Assembly (NCBI GenBank): GCA_030407315.1
Contig: JALQPE010000635.1
Location: forward strand, 54,370 to 118,369
From: Asparagopsis taxiformis
Lineage: Eukaryota > Rhodophyta > Florideophyceae > Bonnemaisoniales > Bonnemaisoniaceae
Direction of reading: 5' to 3'
DNA length: 64,000 bases
A model generated the notes under the pieces. The model worked only from the letters and a program-made list of their open reading frames with translations, was not told where the DNA came from and did not search any database. A program made the translations under genes and the position numbers. Within the stretch, counting starts at the first letter, position 1. Each line of letters starts with the position of its first letter. This document shows, piece by piece, positions 48,968 to 59,944 of the stretch.

Positions 48968-50281
48968 TTAAAATTCGGAATACTCAATATCCTCTACTAT
49001 CCGCTGCAGGAACGAAATCCGTTCGTTTAGAGATATTGGCATGCTGATTTTCGATATATCCTTGCCGATGGAATCTTTGAGAAATCCAAACACATTGGTT
49101 TTTTTCCTTGCCTTCCTGCAGTGGTGGAAGGGTAGTTCGGATGGCGGAATAGCCGCGCCATAAACGCACGTTACTGACGCGTCGAACTGTTTCGAAATCA
49201 GTGGTGTCCATGACAGGCAAGCCGTTAATTTCATTGAGGTCCCGCACGTTAATTTCAGTAGCGGAACGACGGCTGGTTGCACGCGACAATGCGTCCAAAA
49301 ATAAAGTATCATCATCATCTTCATCGTCGTCTTGAGGATGATCGCCCCTTTGCAACTTCTGTAATTGATTAGTTGTCATCATCGATATTGTTATCGGTAA
49401 ACACTTCAGCAAGGGTCGTAACGAACGTGTGTTCCGTTGTTGGCCAACAATTGTCCATCGACAACCCATTTCGATCAACAATGGGATAACACGCGTCTCA
49501 ATTCAGAAATAATGGCGTTACGACTTGCCTGCGCCTCCTTGAGGCCATCGCCATCTAAAACGGACTCCTCACTGTCATAACTTTTGTCGGTGGTTGATGA
49601 ACTAACTTTCTCAGCCAGCGATGGCTGCACATCAGGGTGGGGTGCATGCTTGGCGTGTAGGACTACCTTTTGTATGATCACTTTGAAATATAGATTGGAA
49701 GATTTCAACACATCTACCCATTCATCACGCTGTTGCTGGGTATGCGCTCTAATGTGATAAACTTCATTGCCGACGTCGATAGCAAATCTAGTATCATCGG
49801 AATCGTCCGGACAGATGACAGCAAATAGCAAATTAATAGTGCCGCGCACATCGCTTTCCTTCTCGTCCTTGCTAGCGGCCCTGCGCAAGCGATGGATACG
49901 TTTCTTTTTCTTCTTACGCTCGGCGCGGTCATCGTCAATCGAAGCATCGGGATGGCCCTCGGGAAGAGTACTATATAAGAGAAGGCCGTTTTCCAAGGTG
50001 AATTTGCAGTACTTCCACCGCTTAAGCACGTTGGTATATTTGTGCAACACGGCGGATTTGGAGGACGCTACACCCACGGTATCGACAAGGGCGCGCAGTT
50101 GGGTCTTGGGAAGCGAGAGGGTGACATGATCGTCATTGCTGGAAGGGCGGCGACGATGGACGACTTTCCTGGGTCGCTGCATGGCAATACGAAGAGGTTT
50201 CGGACACGGACACAAAGTATGGCGCATTGTAGACGGGTCCAATCCGACGAATGATGTTGAACTAGCTTCCGCGTCCCGCAA
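48968..50281 (-). pseudogene. ORP-like: OSBP/ORP gene, 5' part: PH domain and start of the lipid-binding domain
   Basis: 50281-49475 encodes a PH domain: LKRWKYCKFTLENGLLLYST at its start, an inserted Lys/Arg-rich stretch (ERKKKKKRIHRLRRAASKDE), then TRFAIDVGNEVYHIRAHTQQ and DEWVDVLKSSNLYFK. Downstream, in shifted frames, are an acidic linker (DDDEDDDDTLFLDALSRA) and KTNVFGFLKDSIGKDISKI with SMPISLNERISFLQRIVEDI, the opening of the ORP domain. It breaks at 48968. The PH domain targets membranes by binding phosphoinositides. Frameshifts near 49478 and about 49100, plus the 2.4-kb insertion, show that the gene is dead. The first ATG of the frame is not certain because the ORF may start upstream of the fragment edge. 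Confidence 0.75.
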
Positions 50282-50639
50282 AAAAACTGCAGTTATGAGT
50301 TGTCAGCTCGACAACGTCCAGAATTTCGCTGCGTGAGCGCACAGATAAGTGTGCAGCTTTTGCCGATCGACCTGTTTCAACAGACGTCGCGTAGATACTG
50401 TTCATGCGGAAGTTGGAACCATTTTGAGAACGGCTACCAGTTGCATGTGATACACGCTGTGCATTGGCGGGATATATCAAATCAGGACATCGACTGGGAA
50501 AATTGTCGAGATGCAAATGACGGTAAAATGGATTAAGAACGATAAAGGCGCTGTTTCGTCACGCGGCATCCACAGCGTCGCACTCGCTGGCGGTAACTGT
50601 GGTACGCGGCAAGCAATGTGCGACGTTGATGTCACACGG

Positions 50640-51059
50640 GCACATCATCAGCGGATGCAGCGGCGCTGGATACGTCGCTTGTGAAGCGCATCCGTTTCAA
50701 CGGGCCGATGACGGTAGCATCGTATATGCGCGAGTGTCTAACACATCCACAGCACGGCTACTGCACGACACGACCGACGATCTTCGGGGCATACTGGGAC
50801 TTTATAACAGCGCCACCAATCTCGCCTGTATTCGGAGAACTGATCGGGGTATGGATCGCACACCAGATGTGGCAACAAGACGCGTGACCGTTCCGTCTCG
50901 CAGAGCTGGGACCTGGCGACGGGTGATTAATGTCCGACGTTGTTCACACATCAGCGTGTCTCTCCGCACGACCGGTCGGCATCTCGTTATCCGAAGCGAG
51001 CGCGTCGCTGCGTGAACCACAAACGCAAGTGCTTGAGGTTCACGACCTGTCAATGAAGT
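50640..51059 (+). pseudogene. NDUFAF7-like: NDUFAF7/MidA-like methyltransferase fragment
   Basis: The plus-strand frame reads VKRIRFNGPMTVASYMRECL, THPQHGYCTT, DFITAPPISPVFGELIGVWI. This matches the N-terminal signature of NDUFAF7 (MidA, DUF185), the mitochondrial arginine methyltransferase needed for complex I assembly. After a TGA (after QMWQQDA) the sequence goes on with LAELGPGDG, the AdoMet-binding loop, then another stop, then MSDVVHTSA and SEASASLRE-like sequence. It is cut at about 51060, where the end of a gypsy chromodomain begins on the other strand. Only about the first third of the gene is present, with several stops. Confidence 0.75.
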
Positions 51060-52130
51060 AGCTAGTTGTTGGCGCGCACCGGGACTGATATTGCATAGCG
51101 GATATGCTCAGGGAGTGCCTGAACAACGTTTTTTGGGATCTGTTTCTTCCGCTTGCGAAAAAAACGCTGAATGTAATTGAAGGGAATATGTTCTGGGGGC
51201 TCCCAGGTGTCGTCTTTCGCGTTATATCCCTCCCATCTTACGCGGAACTTATTTTCAGCTGCATGATATCGGACTAAGTGCCTTATGGTATACTCCCTTT
51301 CCGCATCCTCCTCCCGTGCTTCTTCGTGAGGAGATTTGTCGTTCCCTTTCATACATGGTGAACGCGAGGGGTTGTTTTGTTTAGAGCGGGGGGCAATAAT
51401 TGTGTCGGACGGAGGGGACTGAACGGCATCTTGATTATCATCTTGAGTAATATTTGTGGTGGGTTGGGGCTGCCTGAGTGAGCTTTGAAGCGATTGTGGG
51501 GCTGACACCACACGATCCAAGGAAACAGTATCTTCCAACCCCTCGTCAGTTAGGATGACGATTGTGTGCGAACTGCGCTTTAGAACCTTGAACGGGCCGG
51601 AAACTGGGCTACTTAACTTATGTTTGACACCATCAACTGCAGTCTCACGGCGTAAATAAACGTAGTGACCAGATTCAATATCTTCTGTAGGTGGCCGTAT
51701 TCTCCTGTCAAAATCGGTCTTGTAACGACTTTGTGCCTTCTGTATCTTCTTGCTTGACTTCTCTATTAAGTTTCGCAGACGCGTTTGGAACCTGTGCCGG
51801 TATTTTTTTGTACCTAGATTTTCAGAAAGAGACGGAGTGTTTTCAAGAGACAAATGACCTGGTGGTCGTGATAGTACCAACTCGAACGGTGCCACCCCAG
51901 TGATTCGATGGACTTGGCAGTTATATCCGTACGTGACTGCATCACTGAATTGGTCCCAATCAGTGGCATCCTCGCAAACGTATCGGCGAAGGGCGGACAG
52001 TATTGTGCGGTTAAATCGCTCCGCTTGGCCGTTTGTTTGGGGGTGGTATGCGGAAGTGTAAAGATTGCGGACACCAAGGATATTGCATATTGTGGAAAAG
52101 TATTTCGATGTAAATTGGCCACCGTTGTCG
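51060..52130 (-). pseudogene. 3' part of a third Ty3/gypsy (integrase core to chromodomain), truncated
   Basis: On the minus strand the frame begins in the integrase at CDNGGQFTSKYF (second catalytic Asp), then SAYHPQTNGQAERFNRTI (catalytic Glu), then ATDWDQFSDAVTYGYNCQVH. 51895-51062 encodes the C-terminal domain and a chromodomain (YTIRHLVRYHAAENKFRVRW; DDTWEPPEHIP). It ends at a TAG at 51062 next to the NDUFAF7 fragment. The upstream side is cut by the CACTA terminus at 52131. One frameshift lies near 51880. No LTR is seen, so the fragment is either broken or older than its neighbours. It differs in sequence from families X and Y. Confidence 0.8.
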
Positions 52131-52480
52131 CACTACGGTGTTGAAAAGGGGGCCTCAGACAGTACTGCGAGACAGTGATTTTTACTGTCTGAGACAGTAA
52201 AAATCACTATGCGGCAAATGAAAATTAATGCCACACTTGGAGACAGTGATTTGCACTGTCTGGCAGACAGTACGGAACACTGTCTGCAGACAGTAAAAAA
52301 CACTGTCTCACAGTACTGTCTGAGGCAGTGAATGGAGACAGTAAAAATTAATGATTTATTCAATAGTTGGATATGATGTAATTTACTGTACTGGGCAGTG
52401 TTGGCGGATAGTGTTTTGTATTGGCCAAGGCAACATGGCCGGATAGTGAAATACGCTGCCTGGGACAATAGATGGAACCA
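52131..52480. repeat. CACTA terminal region of the fuller copy
   Basis: Inverted counterpart of 2833-3182, apparently without differences. Rich in ACTGTCT/AGACAGT motifs. Confidence 0.8.
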
Positions 52481-53005
52481 ACACGGTGCACTGTCCTGGG
52501 CAGTACCTGGAGACAGTGATTTTCACTGTCCTGGGCAGTACCTGGAGACAGTGATTTTCACTGTCCTGGGCAGTACCTGGAGACAGTGATTTTCACTGTC
52601 CTGGGCAGTACCTGGAGACAGTGATTTTCACTGTCCTGGGCAGTACCTGTAGACAGTACTTTGTGCTGCCCTGGGCAGTACCTGTAGACAGTACTTTGTG
52701 CTGCCCTGGGCAGCACCTGTAGACAGTACTTTGTGCTGCCCTGGGCAGCACCTGTAGACAGTACTTTGTGCTGCCCTGGGCAGCACCTGTAGACAGTATT
52801 TCGTGCTGCCCTGGGCAGCACCTGTAGACAGTACTTTGTGCTGCCCTGGGCAGCACCTGTAGACAGTATTTCGTGCTGCCCTGGGCAGCACCTGGAGACA
52901 GTATTTCGTGCTGCCCTGGGCAGCACCTGGAGACAGTATTTCGTGCTGCCCTGGGCAGCACCTGGAGACAGTATTTCGTGCTGCCCTGGGCAGCACCTGG
53001 AGACA
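52481..53005. repeat. Subterminal tandem array, 15 units of 35 bp
   Basis: Same unit as at 2448-2832, in inverse orientation (consensus on plus GTATTTCGTGCTGCCCTGGG then CAGCACCTGGAGACA). Units close to the terminus carry GTGATTTTCACTGTCCTGGG. There are four more units than in the deleted copy. Confidence 0.9.
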
Positions 53006-54780
53006 GTAAAAGTAGTGTCCTGATATAGTAAAATTCGGTGTCTGGGAGTGGTGGATGAGATGGAGCGTCACGCTGTCGTGGGCATTTTTCTGGGGTAGAG
53101 GAAGGCAGTTCTAGCGCTATGAGGATGGGGCATGGACGGTATTCATATGGGAATGGACAGAATAGTACGGCTAGGAATTTTTATTTCGTAGTGACTATGA
53201 GCTAGCGAGAGGTATACGCGGTAGGATAGGTAGCAATCTAAGAGGGTGCGATATGGGAAGCTTCACTCTGGATTTGTTTATTTGCGCAGGCTACATTGAG
53301 AATAAACAATCCCTATGTTAAAAATGCTACTACAACTAACACTATTCCGACGAGTAAAACTAAAACTACTAGAAAAGTCTAGAAATCTATCAACTGATTG
53401 AGCTGCATGAATAAGCTAGGAAATGAAGAGAAGAAGAAAAAATGATGTAGAGAAAGGAAACAAGTTAGTGACGTTGAATTGGAGAGGGAAATTGATGGTG
53501 ATTAGGAGACTAACGTACCTTAACAAATACCATTGCATCCCAAATTGAGATATGTACTCACAGGCAGAAAAGAAAATTAGTGGAGAAGTGGTAAGAGAGA
53601 AAGATAAATGAAAGTAGAATTGGAACACTCACCGACTGGAAACCTGAGAAAGAGAAAACGAATAGAAAACTGGGTTAGTGGCGTGAGTTGTGGAAACGTA
53701 CCATCATGGTTCATATCCGTCGGAGACAAAGCAACAACTTTGGCCTTGGGAGCCGTATTGATGATCTAAAACTTACGCTTTGGAAGCAGTTTAGATGATC
53801 TATACGGCTTCCACGGCCAGGGTTGTTGCTTTGCTTCCGACGGATATGAAGATGGAAACAGGGATCTCCAGAATCTGTTGTTTAAGTAGCACTCTGCGGG
53901 CGGAAATGACGTGTACTCTAACAATAGAGGGATGAATTTGAAACGGAGCGGTGCGATGGGAGGCCCAGAAAAACGATACCTAGGGTGCGAATTACGCTTT
54001 GAAGCACATGACCTGGCAGAACAGGCGCAAAATTATTGTATCTTCTACCGCCTTCTCTAGTCTATAATGACGTCATCACTACAGAAATATAGGAAAAACA
54101 CTAGCATATCGGGCCTACTGGAAAGGGGGAGGCGAGGAGTAGGAAAAATGGCGCACTTTCCTGGACGAGGAGTCCGCGCTTCCAGTGATGATTTGGACGG
54201 TATATATCGATGACGTCATTGCATGCTCTGAGCACACTTGGCAGGCAGTCAAAGCGGGCCACGTGGATGTGGGCGGCTAGGAAACAGCAGTGTGGGAGAA
54301 ATTTTATAATTTTCATGTTGCAAGCGAGCAGTGAATCTGCATTGCAATATATAAATTTATGCTAATTTAAGATATCACACCGAGTACGATTCAACGAGAG
54401 ATTGTGCTTTCAACTTGTAAATAGGGCCGAAAATGGTAGAGTATACGAGTAGGAAGTACGTGTATGAGAAAATCAGATTCAGTATTAGTGCCTAGAGCAT
54501 CACTGCGAAATAAACGGCCGTTTTCCGGAAATGGATACATCTTGGCTGGGTTTGTGGTTAGGGGATGCGATACAAGATAGCAAAACGATGTTGAGTCCGG
54601 ATGAAATAGCAATCAATGTGCATAAAGCAATGAGCATAGGGCAAAGCATTGTGGTGAACCAGTTCATTGGATCGAATGAAAGCCTGGAAAGGTTTCGTAA
54701 CGGTTAAAAGTAGTAGTACTGTATTGAGATAGTAGTCATGTCATAGAAGTTTAGAGTTGTATTCTATGCCACAAAACTGA
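53006..54780. other. Non-coding 5' region of the CACTA-like element
   Basis: Homologous to about 745-2447 in the deleted copy, with scattered differences. It holds the large hairpin at 53711-53849. Short frames here recur in both copies only because the DNA does. It presumably contains the transposase promoter. Confidence 0.5.
53711..53849. repeat. Large hairpin, counterpart of 1604-1742
   Basis: Arms begin TCATATCCGTCGGAGACAAA and close with the inverse GACGGATATGA, with a short loop. Same place and form as in the other copy. Confidence 0.7.
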
Positions 54781-54809
54781 GCGAAGAAGAAAAGAACAAA
54801 AACATCAAG

Positions 54810-57800
54810 ATGGCTCCGAGACGGACTCCTATTCGAAAGAAAACCACAAGTCGTAGGACAAAGGCGAGATTCGATTCACTCAATGTGGCCAGTCCCAGTA
54901 AACAGCTTCCTGGGAAACTGCAGGGAGAAATCCGCAGCAGTGATGCAGCCTGCATGAACAAAGAAATCCCGAGAGGTAATGAGCTACGACGTGAGTGTAC
55001 CACAGATGACCTATTGGAGTCCCCAATCCCTATGGGTGACACAATAGAAGGTTGTATTGATGTGTACAGCAACAACGATGAAGCTGGAAGTGACATCTAC
55101 GTAGCATCGAGCACGCTAATGGAATCGGAAGAAGCAACCGGACGAGGTTCTGATTCCATTTCAACTGGAGGCCCGATAGACCGAAATGCTGGGGATGAAG
55201 CATGTGGTGATTTCAAGGCATTACTACAATGGCCTGCGATGTATGGGGCTCTTCAGCTGAGTGGAACTCAAAGAATGACAAGAGCCCACTATGAAGGTAC
55301 CCTGTTCGGAATGAATTTCCGCAGAGATCCAAGTGAGCACGTCCCGTCGGACTCTGTGATGCGACAGAAGATACTACCATTCTTGAGGAAACATTGCTAT
55401 GCAAAGAGCTGTGACATCGAGTTTCCGATAGACCTTCGAAAGAGCGGAGCAAGAGCTGCACAGCATCGAGGTGCAGTAGGAACCCGTGGAACAACAGATG
55501 ACAGAGACAATTGTGGAGGAATGGCGAAAGTTCGTATTGTACTCCCAAGCACATGGGCTCTGAAAGATGTCCAGACTCGACCAATCTTTAAAGCATTCCG
55601 CAGTGATGCGAACAATCGAAGCTCGGAAGGAGAAAAATCAACCGCAGAGTGCAGCATTGAAGATTCGTTCATTGCAAAGTGCAGGAGGGGTGTTTTGAGC
55701 GACCCATTCGTTCGCACAGCAGTTGTTCCCATTGACAGCGATGGGAAAAAGGGTTTGAAGCACATTTATGTACCTGATGGAACAGCAATTCGAATCCGAT
55801 GTCATCCAGGAGCTCGTCAGGTTGCCGTCATCGAAAGAGCAAAAGGGTTCAGGAAGAATGACAGAGATGGTGGAAACCGAAGAGGAGAAGAGTGGCGGTT
55901 ACGTCGTTGTGGGAACTTCATGCTAGGACCATAGTTACCTATGAGGCTCGACACGACGGTGAGCATGATGTGCATGTCGAAAAATATCTGCAGCCGCGAA
56001 TGTCACATCTATTGGAATGGGAGAGGCAGCATGCTCTGCGAGCGATATCGCAATGTGTAATCGGAGCAGGAGCCAAGGGAAAAGGAACACGAGCTGGGGA
56101 CGTGATAACCGTTCTATTACCAATTGGAATGGAAGAGGGTGATATTGTTCCACACGTCGTATTGGTGAACAGGTATTTGAAAGAGCAGGTCGGAGAAGCA
56201 TCCACCATGTTACTTTGCTTTTCACCGGGCGCGAGCTTTGCTGAAGCCAGAAACCCGCCCGATAGACTAGGAAGCCCCAACTATGAAGAAATTCGTGTTT
56301 CAGGGGTGTTCTCGGATGGTTTCGGAGACCACAGGTCGCAATGGCACCCAGCGTCTCCGCGAGAAGATGCACCATGTTGGGGAAAGCTGGAGGATGGTCG
56401 AAACTACTTTGTTTACCGATTTCTCCTTTACACGGATGACTTTGAACCATTCACAAGCAGGAAGGGAAGTTTTGTGGATGCTATATGTTACCTCTCAATC
56501 TACCGCCTCGGAAAAGGGGAAGCTACCAAGCGGTTCGAGTGATTGGTTTGCCACCTCCGGGAGTGTCCACAAATTGTGTATTGCGATATATCGTTCAAGA
56601 TATAGTGCGAGGAAGCACAGAGGGTTTCCCAACGAAAAATGCAGAGGGAGAAGATATTGTGGTATTCTAGACCCAGTGGGGAGCATTGGAGACTATCCTG
56701 CAGTTTCACATACCCTGGATGTTCTTGGACACACATCAAACTCTCCGTGCCACATCTGCAGTTTCCGCAAATATGACCTGAGCAGTACTGGTGGCACGAA
56801 GAATGCATACACTTCGGTAGTGAACGGGCAAACATCGACGCATGCCAGGAGCAAGTATCGGAATGCATCGACACGTAAGGATGCCACAGAAACCCAGCTT
56901 CGCACTCTCGGACTGGCTGCAGAAGAAGGGGAAGATTTACCATTTCATGTCCTGAGCACTTCCTTGGAAGCAGTGCAGGAAGAAGTACCGAAGACGGAAA
57001 AACGGAGTTTCAGTTGTCCCAGCAATTTTGACCCGTACCGTTCCGCAGTGATAGCACCTGACCATCTATTGTCTGGACTGGCACAAGATGTACTGAACGC
57101 TTGTATTTCAGCTGCCAGCCCACGAATTCGAGAGGTAGCTGAATTGCAAATTCTGGGCGCTCTGAAGAAGTTCAGGATGGGAAGGCAGAACCGTTTATTT
57201 GGAACCAACAATCTGCTTTCCATGAACATGAGTGACATATTCAGTGTGCTTCTGATAGCACCTATGGCATTCGAAAACGCAGCTCGAATGATGGATGGGA
57301 AAGGGGAAGGTCATCGTGAAAAATTTGATGGGGCCGTCAAACTAGTAGTGATGTTTCAGAAGCTGGTTTCGTGTATTAGTTTCATGCCCGTATGGTGGAA
57401 AGACGGTCCCCATGAAGTAGAGACGGCTGACGGAGAAGGTGGCAGGAATGAATACATTCTGGGAAGAACTGTAGACTACGTGGAGACGTTGAATGAGTAT
57501 TGTCGGAAAGTGAAGGGAGCAGGAGCACATTTGGACAAGCCTAATGTTCATCGTCTTGTCGAGTTTTGTGTTCATACGCTTCCTGCCTACGGCTCTGTGA
57601 AGCACGTGCAGGAGCTTATATTCGAACGGATGCATCAGCCGCTGAAGAAAGGTGTGAGAATGTCCAATCACCAAAGCGAACAGCTTTCAGCGCTGGAATT
57701 AGTTCTTGCGGATGACTGGCAGACGAGAGTGGCCATTGTTTTGCGCGAAATCGGCATGGAGCCACAACATTGGTCCTCGTCCGAATGCTCTCAAATGGTC

Positions 57801-58625
57801 AACGTTCTTTCACAGGAGCTAGGGAGAGAAATAGATGTGGAAGACGAGGTAGTGAAAAACTGCTTCCAGGAACCGGTTTCTCCAGCTTCTCTCCCAGCGT
57901 CGAGGAAAGATATTGTCGGCGGATGGTGAAATTGTGACGTGGAGAGGGCATGGAGGTATATCTATTGACGAGGTCAAGGAGTACATGAATGGAAAATGTG
58001 ATATGGCAGAGGGTGCTGTAGGTGTTTTCAAACGGTCTTTACCGAAAGGTACGGAAGCGGAACAAGCGGGTGTGGAAAGTATGCCGAATGGGTGAGAAGA
58101 GTTTCTAGAAGCACTACGACAGAGTGGGGAAGGAAAACAGTGCAGAGGTCTGGCTCTCTAGAATCAGGAGCTATCATCCATGCTGTTTGCCCTGAACAGA
58201 TGAAATGTGAGGATGGTGCAACTTCACAAGCGATTCTGTACCCGGCGTCTCGTCTCACATCAGAGATAATGCGGGGAAGAATTAATTATGAACCGCGGTT
58301 TTTTATTGTTCTAGCGTTCTTTATCCTGAGGAACGAGAGTGCGAGAGATGAGCAAGGTACAGCTTATGGAGTTTGCCTGGGTTTGCAAAAAACTGATGAA
58401 GGAGTGTTCAAGGTCGAAGAGAGGCGACGAACAGTAATTGTGGAGATGAGTGAGGGAGTCACTGAGGTGTTTGGTATGCACTATTGCAATGGGAGTGTAT
58501 GCGAATATGATGAGAACATGAGGGAGGTAAGGCACGGACCCGGACTGCTGGAGGGTGGAGAGATATATGCACTATGTGGCGAGACGGATTTCCACGAGGG
58601 CTGCATGATTTTTAGGGAAGAATAA
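54810..58625 (+). pseudogene. Tnp2/Plavaka-like transposase with several frameshifts
   Basis: ATG 54810 (MAPRRTPIRKKTTSRRTKAR) opens a basic N-terminus. Coding continues through different frames: 54810-55934, 55892-56475, 56479-56665, 56650-57929, 57913-58095 and 58092-58625. Recognisable stretches are FLLYTDDFEPF, CYMLPLNLPPRKRGSYQAVR, GLPPPGVSTN and DPVGSIGDYPAVSHTLDVLG with the Cys pair SPCHICSFRK. Next comes LFGTNNLLSMNMSDIFSVLL, then KPNVHRLVEFCVHTLPAYGS and ELIFERMHQPLKKGVRMSNH. This set resembles the Tnp2 transposases of EnSpm/CACTA and the Plavaka relatives, RNase H-fold DDE enzymes that cut and paste the element. Full length would be about 1250 aa. About five one-base shifts make the copy dead, unless some are assembly errors. 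The C-terminal ~230 residues are unrecognised. Confidence 0.65.
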
Positions 58626-58731
58626 AATGAATAACCAGATGCATCACATATGAATTGTACACTCTAGGGCGGGTGTGGATGGTGAGTGCAAAGTAGTGGG
58701 GAGAGGATCTGAGAGGATGGAGGGAGGTATG

Positions 58732-59244
58732 CTTACAGCAAAGTCATCGTTACGATGACTTTGCTGTAAGAAAACGTTTCCATTACAGTGGCCAAGAATG
58801 TTTTACCGGGTAAAAAATCGTGGCAGCTGTAATGATTGCTTTCTTACAGCAAAGTCATCGTAACGATGACTTTGCTGTAAGGAACCGTTTCCTTGCAGTG
58901 GCCGAAGAATTTTTTACCGGGTAAAAAATCAGCAAGAAATTTTACCGGGTAAAAAAATTGTGGCCGCTGTAATGATTTGCTTTCTTACAGCAAAGTCATC
59001 GTTACGATGACTTTGCTGTAAGAAAACGTTTCATTACAGCGGCCACAATTTTTTACCGGTAAAGAAATCATGGCTACTGTAATGTTTTCTTTTTCTTACA
59101 GCAAAGTCATCGAACGATGACTTTGCTGTAAGAAAACGTTTCATTACAGCGGCCACAATTTTTTTACCCGGTAAAGAAATCATGGCTGCTGTAATGTTTT
59201 CTTTTCTTACAGCAAAGTCATCGTAACGATGACTTTGCTGTAAG
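58732..59244. repeat. Palindrome array A: five copies of a 39-bp perfect palindrome, interleaved with TTTTTACCGGGTAAAAA
   Basis: CTTACAGCAAAGTCATCG-(TTA/TAA)-CGATGACTTTGCTGTAAG occurs at 58732-58770, 58843-58881, 58984-59022, 59095-59132 (two bases short) and 59206-59244. Spacing is about 111-141 bp. Between copies lie shorter palindromes of the form TTTTTTACCGGGTAAAAAAT and the pair CATTACAGCGGCC...GGC(T/A)(G/A)CTGTAATG. The arms hardly vary, so they look maintained or recently amplified. Confidence 0.9.
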
Positions 59245-59944
59245 AAAACGTTTCATTACAGCAAATTCATCGATAGTTAAGGTTAAGTAACCAACTTTAG
59301 GATGTCCAGAGGACCTGCTCGTTGTAAGGAATAAGGAATATTGATCAACTGACGAAGAGGAAGCATTTTGAATCGGACTAGGGTAGGAACGCAATGAGAT
59401 TTGGTATGCAAAGAAAACTGAATCGCAGTAGTGAATAGGTAGTTGAAATGAATTCATATTGATGTTCTTTGGTGTATTGTCCATTGGAGCACATTGAAAA
59501 CCATTTATATGATCACCGTTTAAATAGTCTATGAATCCTTTGCAGCCGAGTACGCCAATAGGAAGAAATTCAAGCAGTGGCCTGCACGGGAAACCGTTCA
59601 TTTGTGAGTAGCAAAAGTTAGTGTAGAAATGAATTTCAGACTTGTAGGAGAGGTGGATCGTAGTAAATGTATAAAACTCACGTAGAATCGATTGATAGGA
59701 ATCAATGGTACGGAAGAAGAAGCGAGGTGGAGAGTGTGGATGAAATAGGTTGTTGGAATATGAATGATAATTGACGTGGTGAGGTAAACGGGTTCGATTG
59801 CATTATATGCGCTAGAGGTACATACTATTAGGTGTAGATTGATGGAAGGGGCTAAACGCTTTGTGGAGGTATCAGGATCAGGTAGAGTCAGAGGTGCTGA
59901 GCGGGTGCAGCGTAAGGTTCATCAGGACTGAACGTAGGTAGGGA
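59245..59944. other. Spacer before the ParB/dioxygenase gene
   Basis: No convincing gene; AT-rich. It would contain the promoter of the next gene if that gene is transcribed on its own. Confidence 0.4.

Larger units (their letters stand above)
46560..48970 (+). mobile_element. Tyrosine-recombinase element inserted in the OSBP/ORP gene
   Basis: The ORP domain breaks after IVEDIEYSE (48970) and resumes at about 46560-46510, with a 2.4-kb insert that encodes a tyrosine recombinase. The two edges share TTCGGAA within similar contexts (46548 region TTTTAACTTCGGAA; 48967 region GTTAAAATTCGGAA), possibly a target duplication or a recombination site. No LTR or reverse transcriptase is present, so a Crypton-like DNA element or a deleted DIRS/Ngaro element fits best. 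The exact ends are uncertain because the reading frame differs by one across the joint. Confidence 0.55.

Noticed and set aside
46500..48970. A normal spliceosomal intron in the ORP gene instead of an insertion
   Set aside because: The 2.4-kb interval encodes a complete recombinase on the other strand, and I found no GT...AG pair that restores the ORP frame at the family's usual junction.
56283..57929. KDZ (Kyakuja-Dileera-Zisupton) identity for the transposase
   Set aside because: The CACTA terminus and the GDYPAV...SPCHICS pattern fit Tnp2/Plavaka better, and I do not see the KDZ catalytic signatures.
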